Positions 43,688 through 51,942 of a stretch of 64,000 bases of DNA are shown here, one piece after another. Position 1 is the stretch's first letter; each line of letters begins with the position of its first letter. The notes below the pieces were generated by a model. The model made no database searches. It was not told where the DNA came from and saw only the letters and a list, made by a program, of their open reading frames with translations. The position numbers were made by a program, and so were the translations under genes. Origin of the DNA: CAXWPM01 sp965206125 (GTDB lineage: Bacteria > Acidobacteriota > Terriglobia > 20CM-2-55-15); the NCBI GenBank assembly GCA_965206125.1, contig CBDBIN010000043.1, positions 248,001 through 312,000 on the forward strand. The letters are read 5' to 3'.

Positions 43688-45618
43688 TCCGGATTCTCTC
43701 CGAGACGCGACAGTTTGTCAGCGAGTTCGGGAGCGTCGGCGTTGATTCGCCGCGCTTCCTGGGCGGCGGCCAGCGCTAGGCCCCTCCGACCGAGTTTCTC
43801 GTATGCCTCCGAGGCGAGCATGTACGCAGCGATGGCCTCTGGATCCAGCCCCAGAGCCAGGTTAAGGAACCCGATAGCCTCTTCCGGATCGCCGAGGAGG
43901 ACGAGTATCCGGCCTTTCTCAATCAGGGCGGCTGTGTTCGCCGGGTTGGTCGACAGGACGACGTCCAGGTTTTTTATCGCCGGTCGCCACTCGCTGCGGT
44001 CCGCGAAGTGTCGCGCTAGGTTAAAGTGCGCGGCCTCGCTTCCCGGATCTGCGAGGACGGCCCTGTCGAGCAACTCCCGAGCGGCGGCGTCCTGACCCTG
44101 GTCGCTCAAGATCAACGCGAGGTTATTCATCGCTTCGAAGCTCAGGTCGCTTTCCCGGATCGCTCGTCGGTAGAGGCTCTCCGCCCGCTCCAGGTCGCCG
44201 ATCTGATCGTAGAGCCAACCCAGATTGTAGAGGTTGCCCGCATCCGACGGAGCCAGAGCGACAGCTTCCTCCATGGATTCGACGACACCAGAAGACTCCC
44301 CAGCCCAAACCGCCAGTAGGGCCCGTCGTGCGAGCGGTTCGGGCCGGTCTGGATATCTGGACCCTGCCCGCTCGAGGTACCGCTTCGCTTCGGCAAGGCG
44401 TCCGAGCCGTTCATACGCCGTGGCCATCGTGAGCAGGATGCCGAGGTCAGTCGAGGCGGGCGGGACGAGCTTGATTCCCTCCTCGACCGCGCGATTGTAG
44501 AACGCGGGCTCGAAGATGCCGGCGTACCTCCACACCAGAGACAGCACATCCGGCGGCACCGATTCGATCAACGGTTCGAGACGGCCGAGAAGGAAGTAGT
44601 CCCGTTCGACGCGCTCTGCCCGGAAGGCTTCGGACCAATGCCGACGATCCCCTGTGAGAATCGCCAGGGCGATCTCTGCCGACAGCTTGTGCAATCCGCG
44701 GGCGGATGCCGCGCGAAACCTCTCGAGTGCAGCATCGGTGTCTCCCGCCAGCCAGAAAGCCTTCCCGATCTCGAAGTCGACAGGCTCAGTACCGGTGTAA
44801 GCGAGCCCGGCTGCGATCGCGCGATCATGGATCCCGACTGCGACCAGGTCCCGGATCAACTGCGGGACCAAGTCCGTGCGGGACGGGTTCACGGCAAGAG
44901 CCAGTTCCGATTCCAGGATGTCGAGTTCACGACGCCGGCGCTCGAGGCGGGTTTTCTGCTCGAACGCGCAGGCGAACTCCCCCTGACCGACCAGGAAGTC
45001 GGTGACCACGGAGCCGAGTGCGCGATTCCCGGCAGGTACCCGTTCGATGAGAGCTTCGAACTCCTCGTCCCTCCCAGCATCTTTGTAGATGTGCAGGAGG
45101 GCTTCGAGAGCCATCGGATCGTCGGGACGAACGCTCTCGACCTCGAGTGCCGCGGCTTCTGCTTCGCGGAAGCCGCGGTCGAGCCACTTTGTTCGAGCCA
45201 GGACCATCCAGGCTTCGGTGGAGTCTGCATCGATCTCGGTCGCACGCTCGGCGGCTTCAGTGGCTTCGACGATCTGTCCCAGTCCCAGCCTGGCGTGCGC
45301 CATTCCGATCCACGGGTCTGCTCGGCCGGGGTCGAGCGAATCGGACAGCTCGAACTCGGCAATGGCGGCCGAAAACAGGTGGAGCCTCAGGTAGGCGATT
45401 CCCAGCATGGTGCGGACGCCCGCGTGCTCGGGCATTTCCGACCCGACTGCACCGAGCGTCTCCACGGCATCCAGGTACCTTCCCGCCTCCAGAAACGCCC
45501 GGCCGCGCGCCATTCTATACGTCAGCGGGTCCGGACTCCGACCGGCACCGACTACGCCGATCACGATGACGATCAGGAAAAGAGCTGGCACGACGACTGC
45601 GACCCAGAGGCGTCTCAT
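43684..45618 (-). CDS. Large membrane-anchored TPR protein
   Basis: A 644-residue protein with an N-terminal anchor (residues 5-25, LWVAVVVPALFLIVIVIGVV) and about a dozen TPR motifs over the rest, for example GRYLDAVETLGAVGSEMPEH, AGNLYNLGWLYDQIGDLERA and LGLDPEAIAAYMLASEAYEK. It should be a periplasmic or cytoplasm-facing scaffold. It overlaps pyk, an unusual partner. A good promoter (45628-45656) lies so close that the message starts almost at the ATG. Confidence 0.85.
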   Translation of the reverse strand: MRRLWVAVVVPALFLIVIVIGVVGAGRSPDPLTYRMARGRAFLEAGRYLDAVETLGAVGSEMPEHAGVRTMLGIAYLRLHLFSAAIAEFELSDSLDPGRADPWIGMAHARLGLGQIVEATEAAERATEIDADSTEAWMVLARTKWLDRGFREAEAAALEVESVRPDDPMALEALLHIYKDAGRDEEFEALIERVPAGNRALGSVVTDFLVGQGEFACAFEQKTRLERRRRELDILESELALAVNPSRTDLVPQLIRDLVAVGIHDRAIAAGLAYTGTEPVDFEIGKAFWLAGDTDAALERFRAASARGLHKLSAEIALAILTGDRRHWSEAFRAERVERDYFLLGRLEPLIESVPPDVLSLVWRYAGIFEPAFYNRAVEEGIKLVPPASTDLGILLTMATAYERLGRLAEAKRYLERAGSRYPDRPEPLARRALLAVWAGESSGVVESMEEAVALAPSDAGNLYNLGWLYDQIGDLERAESLYRRAIRESDLSFEAMNNLALILSDQGQDAAARELLDRAVLADPGSEAAHFNLARHFADRSEWRPAIKNLDVVLSTNPANTAALIEKGRILVLLGDPEEAIGFLNLALGLDPEAIAAYMLASEAYEKLGRRGLALAAAQEARRINADAPELADKLSRLGENPE

Positions 45619-45627
45619 ACACGGACC

Positions 45628-45656
45628 ATTATCCCGTATCAGATGCCCTTTGTCCC
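45628..45656 (-). promoter_or_regulatory. Promoter of the TPR-pyk operon
   Basis: On the minus strand GGGACA (45651-45656) and GATAAT (45628-45633) are separated by 17 bases. The -10 element is nine bases from the ATG at 45618, so transcription would start at or near the start codon, with no ribosome site. Confidence 0.5.
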
Positions 45657-45752
45657 CGACGGACGCCCGATTCGTCGCCGGATTGGGACCGTCCGCCTAT
45701 GCTACAATTCAGCGGCTAAGTGTCCCGCCACCGGGTATTTCAGGAGATACAA

Positions 45753-47069
45753 GTGATTGAGAAGGGTGTCCAAATTCGTCCGTCCGAGGGCAAGCTCGGT
45801 GTTCTCATGCCGGGCCTTGGAGCGGTCAGCACGACGTTCATCGCCGGCGTAGAGGCGATCAAGAAACAGATCGCCCAGCCGATCGGCTCGCTGACACAAA
45901 TGGGTACGATCCGCCTGGGAAAGAGGACCGAACATCGCATCCCTAAGCTAAAGGATTTTGTACCCCTGGCCGGGCTCGATGACCTGGTCTTCGGCGGCTG
46001 GGACATCTTTGAAGACAACTGCTACGACGCCGCGCTGAAAGCCGGGGTTCTGGACCGGATACTGTTGGAAAGTGTCCGCGAGGGTGTCGAGCATGTCGTG
46101 CCCTGGAAGGCCGTTTTCGACCGCAACTATGTCAAGAACCTCGAAGGCGTCAACGTCAAGACCGGTAAGTCCAAGATGGATCTGGCCGAGCAGGTCATGG
46201 CGGACATCGCCGATTTCCGGCAGACCAATGACCTGGCGCGCGTGGTCATGGTCTGGTGCGGGAGCACCGAAGCGTTCCTCGAGCCCCAGGCGTGCCACCA
46301 ATCGATCGAAACATTCGAGAAGGCTCTGACCGAGAGCGACGACGCCATCGCGCCCAGCATGATCTACGCTTACGCGGCGCTCAAGAGCGGCGTGGGCTTC
46401 GCCAACGGCGCTCCCAACCTGACCGTCGACATTCCGGCCATGCTCCAACTCGCCCAGGAGCAGGGCGTTCCGGTCTGTGGCAAGGACTTCAAGACAGGCC
46501 AGACGCTGATGAAAACAATCATCGCGCCAGGCCTGAAGTCACGGATGATCGGGCTCAATGGCTGGTTCTCGACCAACATCCTGGGCAACCGCGACGGTGA
46601 AGTCCTCGACGACCCAGAGTCGTTCAGGACGAAGGAAGAGAGCAAGCTGTCAGTGCTCGATCAGATCCTCCAACCGGACCTGTACCCGGACCTCTACGGC
46701 AACTTCACGCACAAGGTACGCATCAACTACTACCCCCCGCGCGGAGATAACAAGGAAGGCTGGGACAGCATCGACATTTTCGGTTGGCTGGGCGCCGAGA
46801 TGCAGATCAAGATCGACTTCCTGTGTCGGGACAGCATTCTCGCCGCCCCGATCGCCCTCGACCTTGTGCTCTTCATGGACCTTGCCCAGCGCTGCAACAT
46901 GCAAGGCATCCAGGAGTGGCTCAGCTTTTACTTCAAGAGCCCAATGTGCGCTCCGGGCCTCTATCCCGAGCACGACCTGTTCATCCAGTTGATGAAGCTG
47001 AAGAACACACTGCGCTACATCCGTGGTGAGGAACTGATCACGCACCTGGGCATGGAATACTACGATTAG
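45753..47069 (+). CDS. ino1: Inositol-3-phosphate synthase
   Basis: A 438-residue enzyme from GTG 45753, six bases after AGGAG; an earlier GTG at 45720 lacks a site. GKLGVLMPGLGAVSTTFIAG is the NAD motif. Other family blocks are MVWCGSTEAFLEP, FANGAPNLTVDIPAM, GKDFKTGQTLMKTIIAPGLK, LNGWFSTNILGNRDG and SKLSVLDQIL. It converts glucose 6-phosphate to myo-inositol 3-phosphate, feeding inositol lipids or solutes. Divergent from the TPR-pyk operon. Confidence 0.95.
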   Translation: MIEKGVQIRPSEGKLGVLMPGLGAVSTTFIAGVEAIKKQIAQPIGSLTQMGTIRLGKRTEHRIPKLKDFVPLAGLDDLVFGGWDIFEDNCYDAALKAGVLDRILLESVREGVEHVVPWKAVFDRNYVKNLEGVNVKTGKSKMDLAEQVMADIADFRQTNDLARVVMVWCGSTEAFLEPQACHQSIETFEKALTESDDAIAPSMIYAYAALKSGVGFANGAPNLTVDIPAMLQLAQEQGVPVCGKDFKTGQTLMKTIIAPGLKSRMIGLNGWFSTNILGNRDGEVLDDPESFRTKEESKLSVLDQILQPDLYPDLYGNFTHKVRINYYPPRGDNKEGWDSIDIFGWLGAEMQIKIDFLCRDSILAAPIALDLVLFMDLAQRCNMQGIQEWLSFYFKSPMCAPGLYPEHDLFIQLMKLKNTLRYIRGEELITHLGMEYYD

Positions 47070-47072
47070 TCA

Positions 47073-47095
47073 GAATCGAGATTCGAGAAACGAAA
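47073..47095. repeat. GAATCGAGATTCGAGAAACG repeat fragment
   Basis: Just after the ino1 stop; GAATCGAGATTCGAGAAACG resembles the texts at 6676-6787 and 61281-61321. Short, and listed only because of the shared motif and position after a gene. Confidence 0.3.
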
Positions 47096-47214
47096 TCTCC
47101 TATTTGCCACGCCGACCCGCCCTTCGCTGGTAACTTGCTCGCCGACACGCTATCCATCCGTCTAAGAAAGCTATAGAATCTGGGGGATAACGCCACACGG
47201 AGGTTGACTCGGGA

Positions 47215-48279
47215 ATGAGCAGATTGCCCCACCTCGGACCGGCCTTGCTTCTGATGTTGGGCCTCGCCGTTTCTGGCTTGGCGCAAGACGGGCCGCAAGC
47301 ACAGTCCAAGGCCGAATACGATGCCTATTCCGCCTTTTACAACGAACAAGACGCTGGGACGAAGGCGAACCTCGGAGAGGCCTTCCTCGGCGATTTTCCG
47401 GAATCGGAATTCAGGACAGCGGCATTTCAGCTGTTGCTGACCGCCTACACGGGTACCCGTGATTGGCAAAAACTGATCGAGACGGCGGATCGGTTTGATC
47501 GGGACGTGAGGGATGCCAACGCGCAGGCGCAGGCTTTCGTCTTCCAGAACGCCATGGTGGCGGCGCAGCAACTCAGCGACGTCGACAAGATCATGGAGTA
47601 CGGGGGACGCGTGCTCCAACTCGACCGAAACAATCTGAGCGTGCTGTTGACCCTGTCGCAGGTAATTCCGGACAACCTGCCCGTCCAGGAAGGTCCTCGT
47701 GAACGACTGTTGCAACAGTCCTTCGACATGGCAAACCGGGCTCGAATTCAGGCGCGGCAGTTTTTCGCGAACAAACCCAGCCAGTTCAGCGACGCGCAAT
47801 GGGCCGCGGAACGAACTCGGGTCGAGAAGTCGATCTACGCGACACTCGGGCGAGTCCACATGGAGCGCAAGGCCTATGACCGGGCCGCAGCGGAGTATCG
47901 GCGGGTGCTCGGCCTCGAGCCGAACGACGTCAACGCTCATTACCAACTCGGACTTTCGTACGAATTTCAGGCTGCGGACAGCTCCAGCGAGGTCGTCACA
48001 GCGATCGCTGCAGAAACCGAAGCGCGAGAGGGCGATGCCGACGCCGCATCGTTGGAAGGACTGGTCGCCCAGCGCGAAGGATTGCAGGACGATGTGCTCG
48101 GCCTGATGGACCAGGCAATCGACTCGTTCGCTAGGGCAGTCGCGATCGCGGGCGCCGGTCCCGGCGGCAGTGCGGCCCGGCAGCGTCTCGAGACGCTGTA
48201 CCGCAACAAGAACGAAGACTCGCTGGACGGTTTGGATGACCTGATCGAAGCGAAGCGTTCCGAGATTGGCGGCGTCTAG
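47215..48279 (+). CDS. Exported TPR-repeat protein
   Basis: A 354-residue protein with a signal peptide (residues 1-23, ending SGLAQ) after GGAGG. The middle carries helical repeats; VEKSIYATLGRVHMERKAYD, RAAAEYRRVLGLEPNDVNAH is a clear TPR pair near residue 210-245. Helices rich in alanine follow. It may act as periplasmic scaffold. It is followed by a repeat and then a strong terminator. Confidence 0.8.
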   Translation: MSRLPHLGPALLLMLGLAVSGLAQDGPQAQSKAEYDAYSAFYNEQDAGTKANLGEAFLGDFPESEFRTAAFQLLLTAYTGTRDWQKLIETADRFDRDVRDANAQAQAFVFQNAMVAAQQLSDVDKIMEYGGRVLQLDRNNLSVLLTLSQVIPDNLPVQEGPRERLLQQSFDMANRARIQARQFFANKPSQFSDAQWAAERTRVEKSIYATLGRVHMERKAYDRAAAEYRRVLGLEPNDVNAHYQLGLSYEFQAADSSSEVVTAIAAETEAREGDADAASLEGLVAQREGLQDDVLGLMDQAIDSFARAVAIAGAGPGGSAARQRLETLYRNKNEDSLDGLDDLIEAKRSEIGGV

Positions 48280-48310
48280 TGGCCGGTACCACCCATATTG
48301 GGACCAGCGC

Positions 48311-48550
48311 CGATGGGTCTTCGAGGCGAGGTCGAGGCGCGAGTCGGAAGTCGATGCTCATTCATCGACGACGGCTCGCAACGACGAGATCGCCTCGAAC
48401 CCCCATCGGCCCGAAGGGTTGCGGCGAAATGGCATCGTCTTCGGCGTCATCGGCTTCTCGCAATGAAAGCCATTTCCTCGGCGCCGATTCCTTGAATCCA
48501 ATACCATTTGGCCGCAACGCGGGTCCCAATACGGGTGGTACAGGCCACTA
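48311..48550. repeat. Dispersed palindromic element of the repeat-island family
   Basis: CGATGGGTCTTCGAGGCGAG opens it, and GAACCCCCATCGGCCCGAAG, GGTTGCGGCGAAATGGCATC and CTTCTCGCAATGAAAGCC follow. The same order of blocks, diverged, occurs at 25737-25860 and reversed in 25960-26510. The outer ends GGTACCACCCATATTGGGACC and GGTCCCAATACGGGTGGTAC (48286-48546) are inverted repeats that enclose the whole element. Confidence 0.6.
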
Positions 48551-48577
48551 GCCCGCCTGACCGAGCTCGACCCGATG

Positions 48578-48606
48578 AAGCTCCCGTGTGAAACGGGAGC
48601 TTTTTT
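48578..48606 (+). terminator. Rho-independent terminator
   Basis: AAGCTCCCGT (48578-48587) pairs perfectly with ACGGGAGCTT (48593-48602) around a five-base loop, then a run of T. It lies downstream of the exported TPR gene and the repeat element. Confidence 0.85.
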
Positions 48607-48630
48607 CCTGCCCCCAGCTAGCTGACCCTT

Positions 48631-48720
48631 CACCGCAAAGACGCAAAGGCGGAGACCTAGTTCTTCAAGGGTGTGCCCGCAAACGATTTTCTTTCTTTGC
48701 GCCTTTGCGGTGAGGCCTAG
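48631..48720. repeat. CACCGCAAAGACGCAAAGGCG inverted repeat
   Basis: CACCGCAAAGACGCAAAGGC at the left and TTTGCGCCTTTGCGGTGAGG at the right face each other, with GACCTAG/GGCCTAG nearby. This text is a familiar short interspersed repeat in many bacterial genomes. It abuts the end of the dihaem lipoprotein gene. Confidence 0.6.
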
Positions 48721-48724
48721 GTTC

Positions 48725-49228
48725 CTACGGATCGGGGTTTGTCGCGTGGCAGGTCAGGCAGGTCACGGTGCCCGTGAGTTTCGCCGATGCGCCGTACTCG
48801 GTGCTGTTCAGTCTGGCGACCCACTTCTTCATCAGATCCGCCATGAACTCGTGATCGTTCTCGTACGTGTCGACCATCGGGAGACGCATCTTGGGAATAT
48901 TCTCAAAATCCACCTGTCCGGACACATGGCAGTCTGTGCACCAGACACGGCCGTCGACCGGGTCCTCCAGAGGAGAGGTCCAGTTCGGATTCGGGTTCGA
49001 GTTTGCCGGCACCCCGTAGAGCGCCTCGACCCAGGTGTGCATGAAGAACGCCTTGACGAACGGCGGCACCTCGGCCTCGTTGGGCCCACCCTCACGAGCC
49101 AGAGGGTTCTCCGAGGCCTGCACCGGGGGAGGAGAGTCCTCCAGGCGCTCACCCGTCGAAACCGACTCCACGTTCTGGTTGCATCCCGCCACAACCAGCA
49201 GCAGGACGATGAGCAATATTTGTTTCAT
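48725..49228 (-). CDS. Dihaem c-type cytochrome lipoprotein (reaction-centre cytochrome-like)
   Basis: A 167-residue lipoprotein: signal with lipobox VVAGC (Cys16). Two haem motifs, CTDCH near residue 96 and CLTCH near residue 158, with MADLMKKWVARLNSTEYG between. The helix-methionine-CxxCH pattern resembles half of the photosynthetic reaction centre cytochrome subunit family, common in non-photosynthetic Acidobacteriota. It is probably a periplasmic electron carrier tethered to a membrane. Nothing photosynthetic is nearby. Confidence 0.75.
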   Translation of the reverse strand: MKQILLIVLLLVVAGCNQNVESVSTGERLEDSPPPVQASENPLAREGGPNEAEVPPFVKAFFMHTWVEALYGVPANSNPNPNWTSPLEDPVDGRVWCTDCHVSGQVDFENIPKMRLPMVDTYENDHEFMADLMKKWVARLNSTEYGASAKLTGTVTCLTCHATNPDP

Positions 49229-49290
49229 GAGATAAGATCGATCCTACACCACACGCTGCTAAATGCGCGGCTCGGAGCGACGTTGCCCCT

Positions 49291-50091
49291 TCACCGACCC
49301 TTGAATTCGGCGGGCCGCTTGTCCAGAAACGCCGTCACCCCCTCGAGAAAATCCTCGCTATGGAAGCACTCCATCTGGGCCTCAGTCTCTCGGGCCATTG
49401 CGGCTTCGAAGTCGATCCCCAGGCTATGGTGAATCGATTTCTTGGCGAGCCCCAGCACGCCGGAAGGATTGCGTGCCATCGATCGTGCGAGCTTTTCGGC
49501 GGACGAGATCAGTTCCTCGGGGGCGACAACGCGGTTCACGAGGCCGATCCTGTCGGCCTCTCGGGACGAGACCATGCCTCCGGTGAACACCAGTTCGCAA
49601 CTTCGCGCCGAGCCAATCAAACGCGGCAGGAGCCAGCTTCCGCCCCAATCCGGATGCAGGCCAACGCGCGCAAAACTCGGGCCGAAGGAAGCCTTTTCCG
49701 ATCCGATCCGAATGTCGCAGGACAACGCCAAACTGAAACCAGCACCCGCGCATGGACCGTTGACCGCCGCGATGACCGGCTTGGACATCGACCGGATGTA
49801 CCTGCTGATGGCCTGCCCCTTCGACAGAATGTCGCGAAAACCCGCCTCGTCCTTCGCTTCCCGGAGCCGCTTCAGGTTGTCTATGTCACCGCCCGCACAG
49901 AACCCGCGGCCTGCCCCGGTCAGAATGACCACACGCAAGCTCCCGGCGTTCTCTACATTGTAGAGCGCGGCCAGGATCTCCTCGCGCATCGGACCGCCAA
50001 TGGCGTTCAACTTCTCGGGTCGATTGAGCGTGATTGTCGCAACCGCTTCGGATGCGGAAAAGAGGATCGTCTCGAAGTCGGTCATATCCAT
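49291..50091 (-). CDS. Enoyl-CoA hydratase/isomerase family protein
   Basis: A 266-residue crotonase from ATG 50091, sharing one base with the upstream stop (TGATG). VATITLNRPEKLNAIGGPMR, VILTGAGRGFCAGGDIDNLK (oxyanion hole) and VNGPCAGAGFSLALSCDIRI are the core. The position-164 glutamate of hydratases is aspartate here, in VGLHPDWGGSWLLPRLIG, which favours an isomerase such as PaaG over a hydratase. It is coupled to a di-iron protein, which suggests a CoA-thioester oxidation. Confidence 0.88.
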   Translation of the reverse strand: MDMTDFETILFSASEAVATITLNRPEKLNAIGGPMREEILAALYNVENAGSLRVVILTGAGRGFCAGGDIDNLKRLREAKDEAGFRDILSKGQAISRYIRSMSKPVIAAVNGPCAGAGFSLALSCDIRIGSEKASFGPSFARVGLHPDWGGSWLLPRLIGSARSCELVFTGGMVSSREADRIGLVNRVVAPEELISSAEKLARSMARNPSGVLGLAKKSIHHSLGIDFEAAMARETEAQMECFHSEDFLEGVTAFLDKRPAEFKGR

Positions 50092-50744
50092 CAACAGCCG
50101 GGGGCGTGGCTGAGATTCATCTCGTGCAGCTGCTTGTTCTGGATCTTGAAGGCCAGGGCGAGTACGGCCTCAGACGCGCTTCGGGCTGCCTGTTGCGCCT
50201 CATCAGTTACGGCGTACCGCTTGAGGGCGCGCCGCCCCAGCTCCACATGCCAACCCTCGTCCGGCTGAATCCTGTCACGGTAGAGAGCGGCAGTATCAGA
50301 AGCGCCGACGGCATCGCAGAACTCGATAAACTGTTCGTTCTTCTTGAGCGCCAGCGCTTCACGGGTGTACTGACCGGCAGCCACCCTCTCGACGGTCGAG
50401 GAGAATCCGCGAAGCAGTTCAAACATCGGCGTATGTCCTCCGGCGGCAGGGTCGAAATCGGACAAGTCCGCACCGAGGCCTCTAATGTGCTCTTCGATCA
50501 TATGGTAATGTCGGGCTTCGTCGCCGGCCTGGCGGGCCAGCCCGAGCTTTATGTCCAGCTCCGGCGTCGTGGGCATCCAGAGGGCCGCCAACTCGCTGGC
50601 TTCGAGTTCGTTCTTGAGCGCGACCTTCAAACGGCGAACGACCTCACTCGAGTCAGCCACTTGAACCTCGCAACCTTTCAATTGATCGAGCTCCAACATC
50701 TTCTCGGCTACAAATCGGTCGAGCTCTTCGAGGAATCCAGCCAT
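50091..50744 (-). CDS. Ferritin-like di-iron protein (PaaA/PaaC-like superfamily)
   Basis: A 217-residue all-helical protein with AGGAGG nine bases before the ATG. Four helices carry possible ligands: KNELEASELAALW (Glu), GDEARHYHMIEEH (Glu and His), ALALKKNEQFIEFCD (Glu) and PDEGWHVELGRRAL (Glu and His). That pattern is a carboxylate-bridged di-iron site. Coupled translation with a crotonase recalls the phenylacetyl-CoA or benzoyl-CoA epoxidase systems, but the catalytic family is not proved; an iron-storage or rubrerythrin-like role is possible. Confidence 0.65.
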   Translation of the reverse strand: MAGFLEELDRFVAEKMLELDQLKGCEVQVADSSEVVRRLKVALKNELEASELAALWMPTTPELDIKLGLARQAGDEARHYHMIEEHIRGLGADLSDFDPAAGGHTPMFELLRGFSSTVERVAAGQYTREALALKKNEQFIEFCDAVGASDTAALYRDRIQPDEGWHVELGRRALKRYAVTDEAQQAARSASEAVLALAFKIQNKQLHEMNLSHAPGC

Positions 50745-50845
50745 CGCGGACGAACCTCCTGGTGCCGCGGCCCTGCGGCCTGGCTATTATATGATATGCA
50801 CTCGGGCGCTGCCTGCCAGGAGCCCGAGGTGAAAGTCGCGTAGAT

Positions 50846-50876
50846 CTGATTCGGCGCTCTAGGAGCGCCGAATCAG
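50846..50876. repeat. 31-base perfect palindromic hairpin
   Basis: CTGATTCGGCGCTC and GAGCGCCGAATCAG flank a TAG loop. GGTCGTAGACC follows at 50880. The CGGCGCT core and GTAG flanks relate it to the elements at 51866-51930 and 55981-56010. Confidence 0.55.
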
Positions 50877-50931
50877 GACGGTCGTAGACCGCAGACCCGA
50901 CCTTCACCGCAGGCTGCCAGCGGAGGAACTT

Positions 50932-51483
50932 CTGATCGACCGTAGACAATTCTTCCGGGGGGTGTGGAAGTCCCCTGAGCAGGAACACGAAGAGAAGCGG
51001 AAAGCCGACCGGGGTAACCGGCAATCCGAACTCCGGCAGTACGTGCGATCGCGCCTCTTCCCTGTAGACTTCCGCCTCTCTGGCGAACAAGAGGCCAGCC
51101 TGATGGACCGTGTCGAAGCGTACCTCGACGAGATTTCCGACGAGGAATTGTTCTCGATCGCCCCGATGGGCAGACTCGAAGAAGTGGTCGGGACGGCCAT
51201 CGATGAATGGCGTCGGCAGAGCCCCGAAGCAAGACAGCGCCGCATTCACACAGTCCGTCAAGCCGCACTCGAAGCCGTGCCTGCATTTTTCGACCAGTCC
51301 ACACCGGAGGAGAGGCTACGTCTCGAGGAGCGCTTCCCAACCGAGGAAGGGGAGTCTCTCGAATCGATCCTACAGCGGAAGATCTGGGAATGGGCTGACG
51401 AGCTCGGCGAAGACGATCTCCTCGCCCTCGATCCAACCCGAATCCGGGAGCCCGTCTTTACGCAGCTTCGTTCTTGGTGCTAA
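50932..51483 (+). CDS. Unknown acidic protein, possible CTG start and Tat-like leader
   Basis: The certain frame begins at GTG 50962 (MWKSPEQEHEEKRKADR), which has no ribosome site. Upstream the frame stays open and GGAGG (50922-50926) is ideally spaced for a CTG at 50932, giving (M)IDRRQFFRGVWKSPEQ, with RRQFF like the start of a Tat leader but without a hydrophobic segment. The body (residues 40-180) is charged and helical, with repeated EEL/DDLLALDP motifs (DEISDEELFSIAP, DELGEDDLLALDP). I do not recognise it. Stop is 46 bases before the DksA-like start. Confidence 0.5.
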   Translation: MIDRRQFFRGVWKSPEQEHEEKRKADRGNRQSELRQYVRSRLFPVDFRLSGEQEASLMDRVEAYLDEISDEELFSIAPMGRLEEVVGTAIDEWRRQSPEARQRRIHTVRQAALEAVPAFFDQSTPEERLRLEERFPTEEGESLESILQRKIWEWADELGEDDLLALDPTRIREPVFTQLRSWC

Positions 51484-51529
51484 CATTCATTGTTTGTGCC
51501 GACCCTGCCGGGGTCCGCCGAGACGAAAC

Positions 51530-51862
51530 ATGCGAGTTACACTGCTAAAGAAGTTCAGGACCATCCTCCTGGGAAAGAAAGAAGAGATCATCTCAAGCCC
51601 CGATCGATCCACGACGGTGGACGAGAACATGCGTATCGGTGATTGGGTGGATCACTCGAGCCAGGAGAACGACCTCCACGTCAACCTGGCGCTCAAGCAA
51701 ACAGACACGAAGCTGCTTCGCGCTATAGACGAAGCCCTGCACCGGGTCGACACCGGTGTCTTTGGAATCTGCATGGATTGCGAAGAGCCGATACCGGAAG
51801 TCCGCCTCAAGGCCGTTCCCTGGACGCGCGTCTGCATTCAGTGCAAGGAAAAACAGGCCTAG
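51530..51862 (+). CDS. TraR/DksA-family zinc-finger protein
   Basis: A 110-residue protein from ATG 51530. Helical N part, then the four-cysteine finger GICMDCEEPIPEVRLKAVPW and CIQCKEKQ. It lacks part of the DksA coiled coil, as in short DksA-like proteins. Such proteins bind in the RNA polymerase secondary channel or act as small regulators. It may share a transcript with the preceding gene. Confidence 0.85.
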   Translation: MRVTLLKKFRTILLGKKEEIISSPDRSTTVDENMRIGDWVDHSSQENDLHVNLALKQTDTKLLRAIDEALHRVDTGVFGICMDCEEPIPEVRLKAVPWTRVCIQCKEKQA

Positions 51863-51865
51863 CAA

Positions 51866-51930
51866 GCTGTAGCGGCGCTATGCGCGCCGCATAATAGGCG
51901 GTCGTAGCCCGCCCCTACCGTAGGCTGCTT
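51866..51930. repeat. GCTGTAGCGGCGCTATGCGC repeat
   Basis: GCTGTAGCGGCGCTATGCGC, then GCCGCATAATAGGCGG and TCGTAGCCCGCCCCTACCG. The first half matches the reverse complement of 55981-56010. It lies in the convergent gap after the DksA-like gene and may end transcription. Confidence 0.55.
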
Positions 51931-51942
51931 GCACGCATCCGA

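Noticed and set aside
48725..49228. Evidence for photosynthesis from the reaction-centre-like cytochrome
   Set aside because: Only the haem lipoprotein is present; related proteins are common in non-phototrophs and no pigment or reaction-centre gene is seen.
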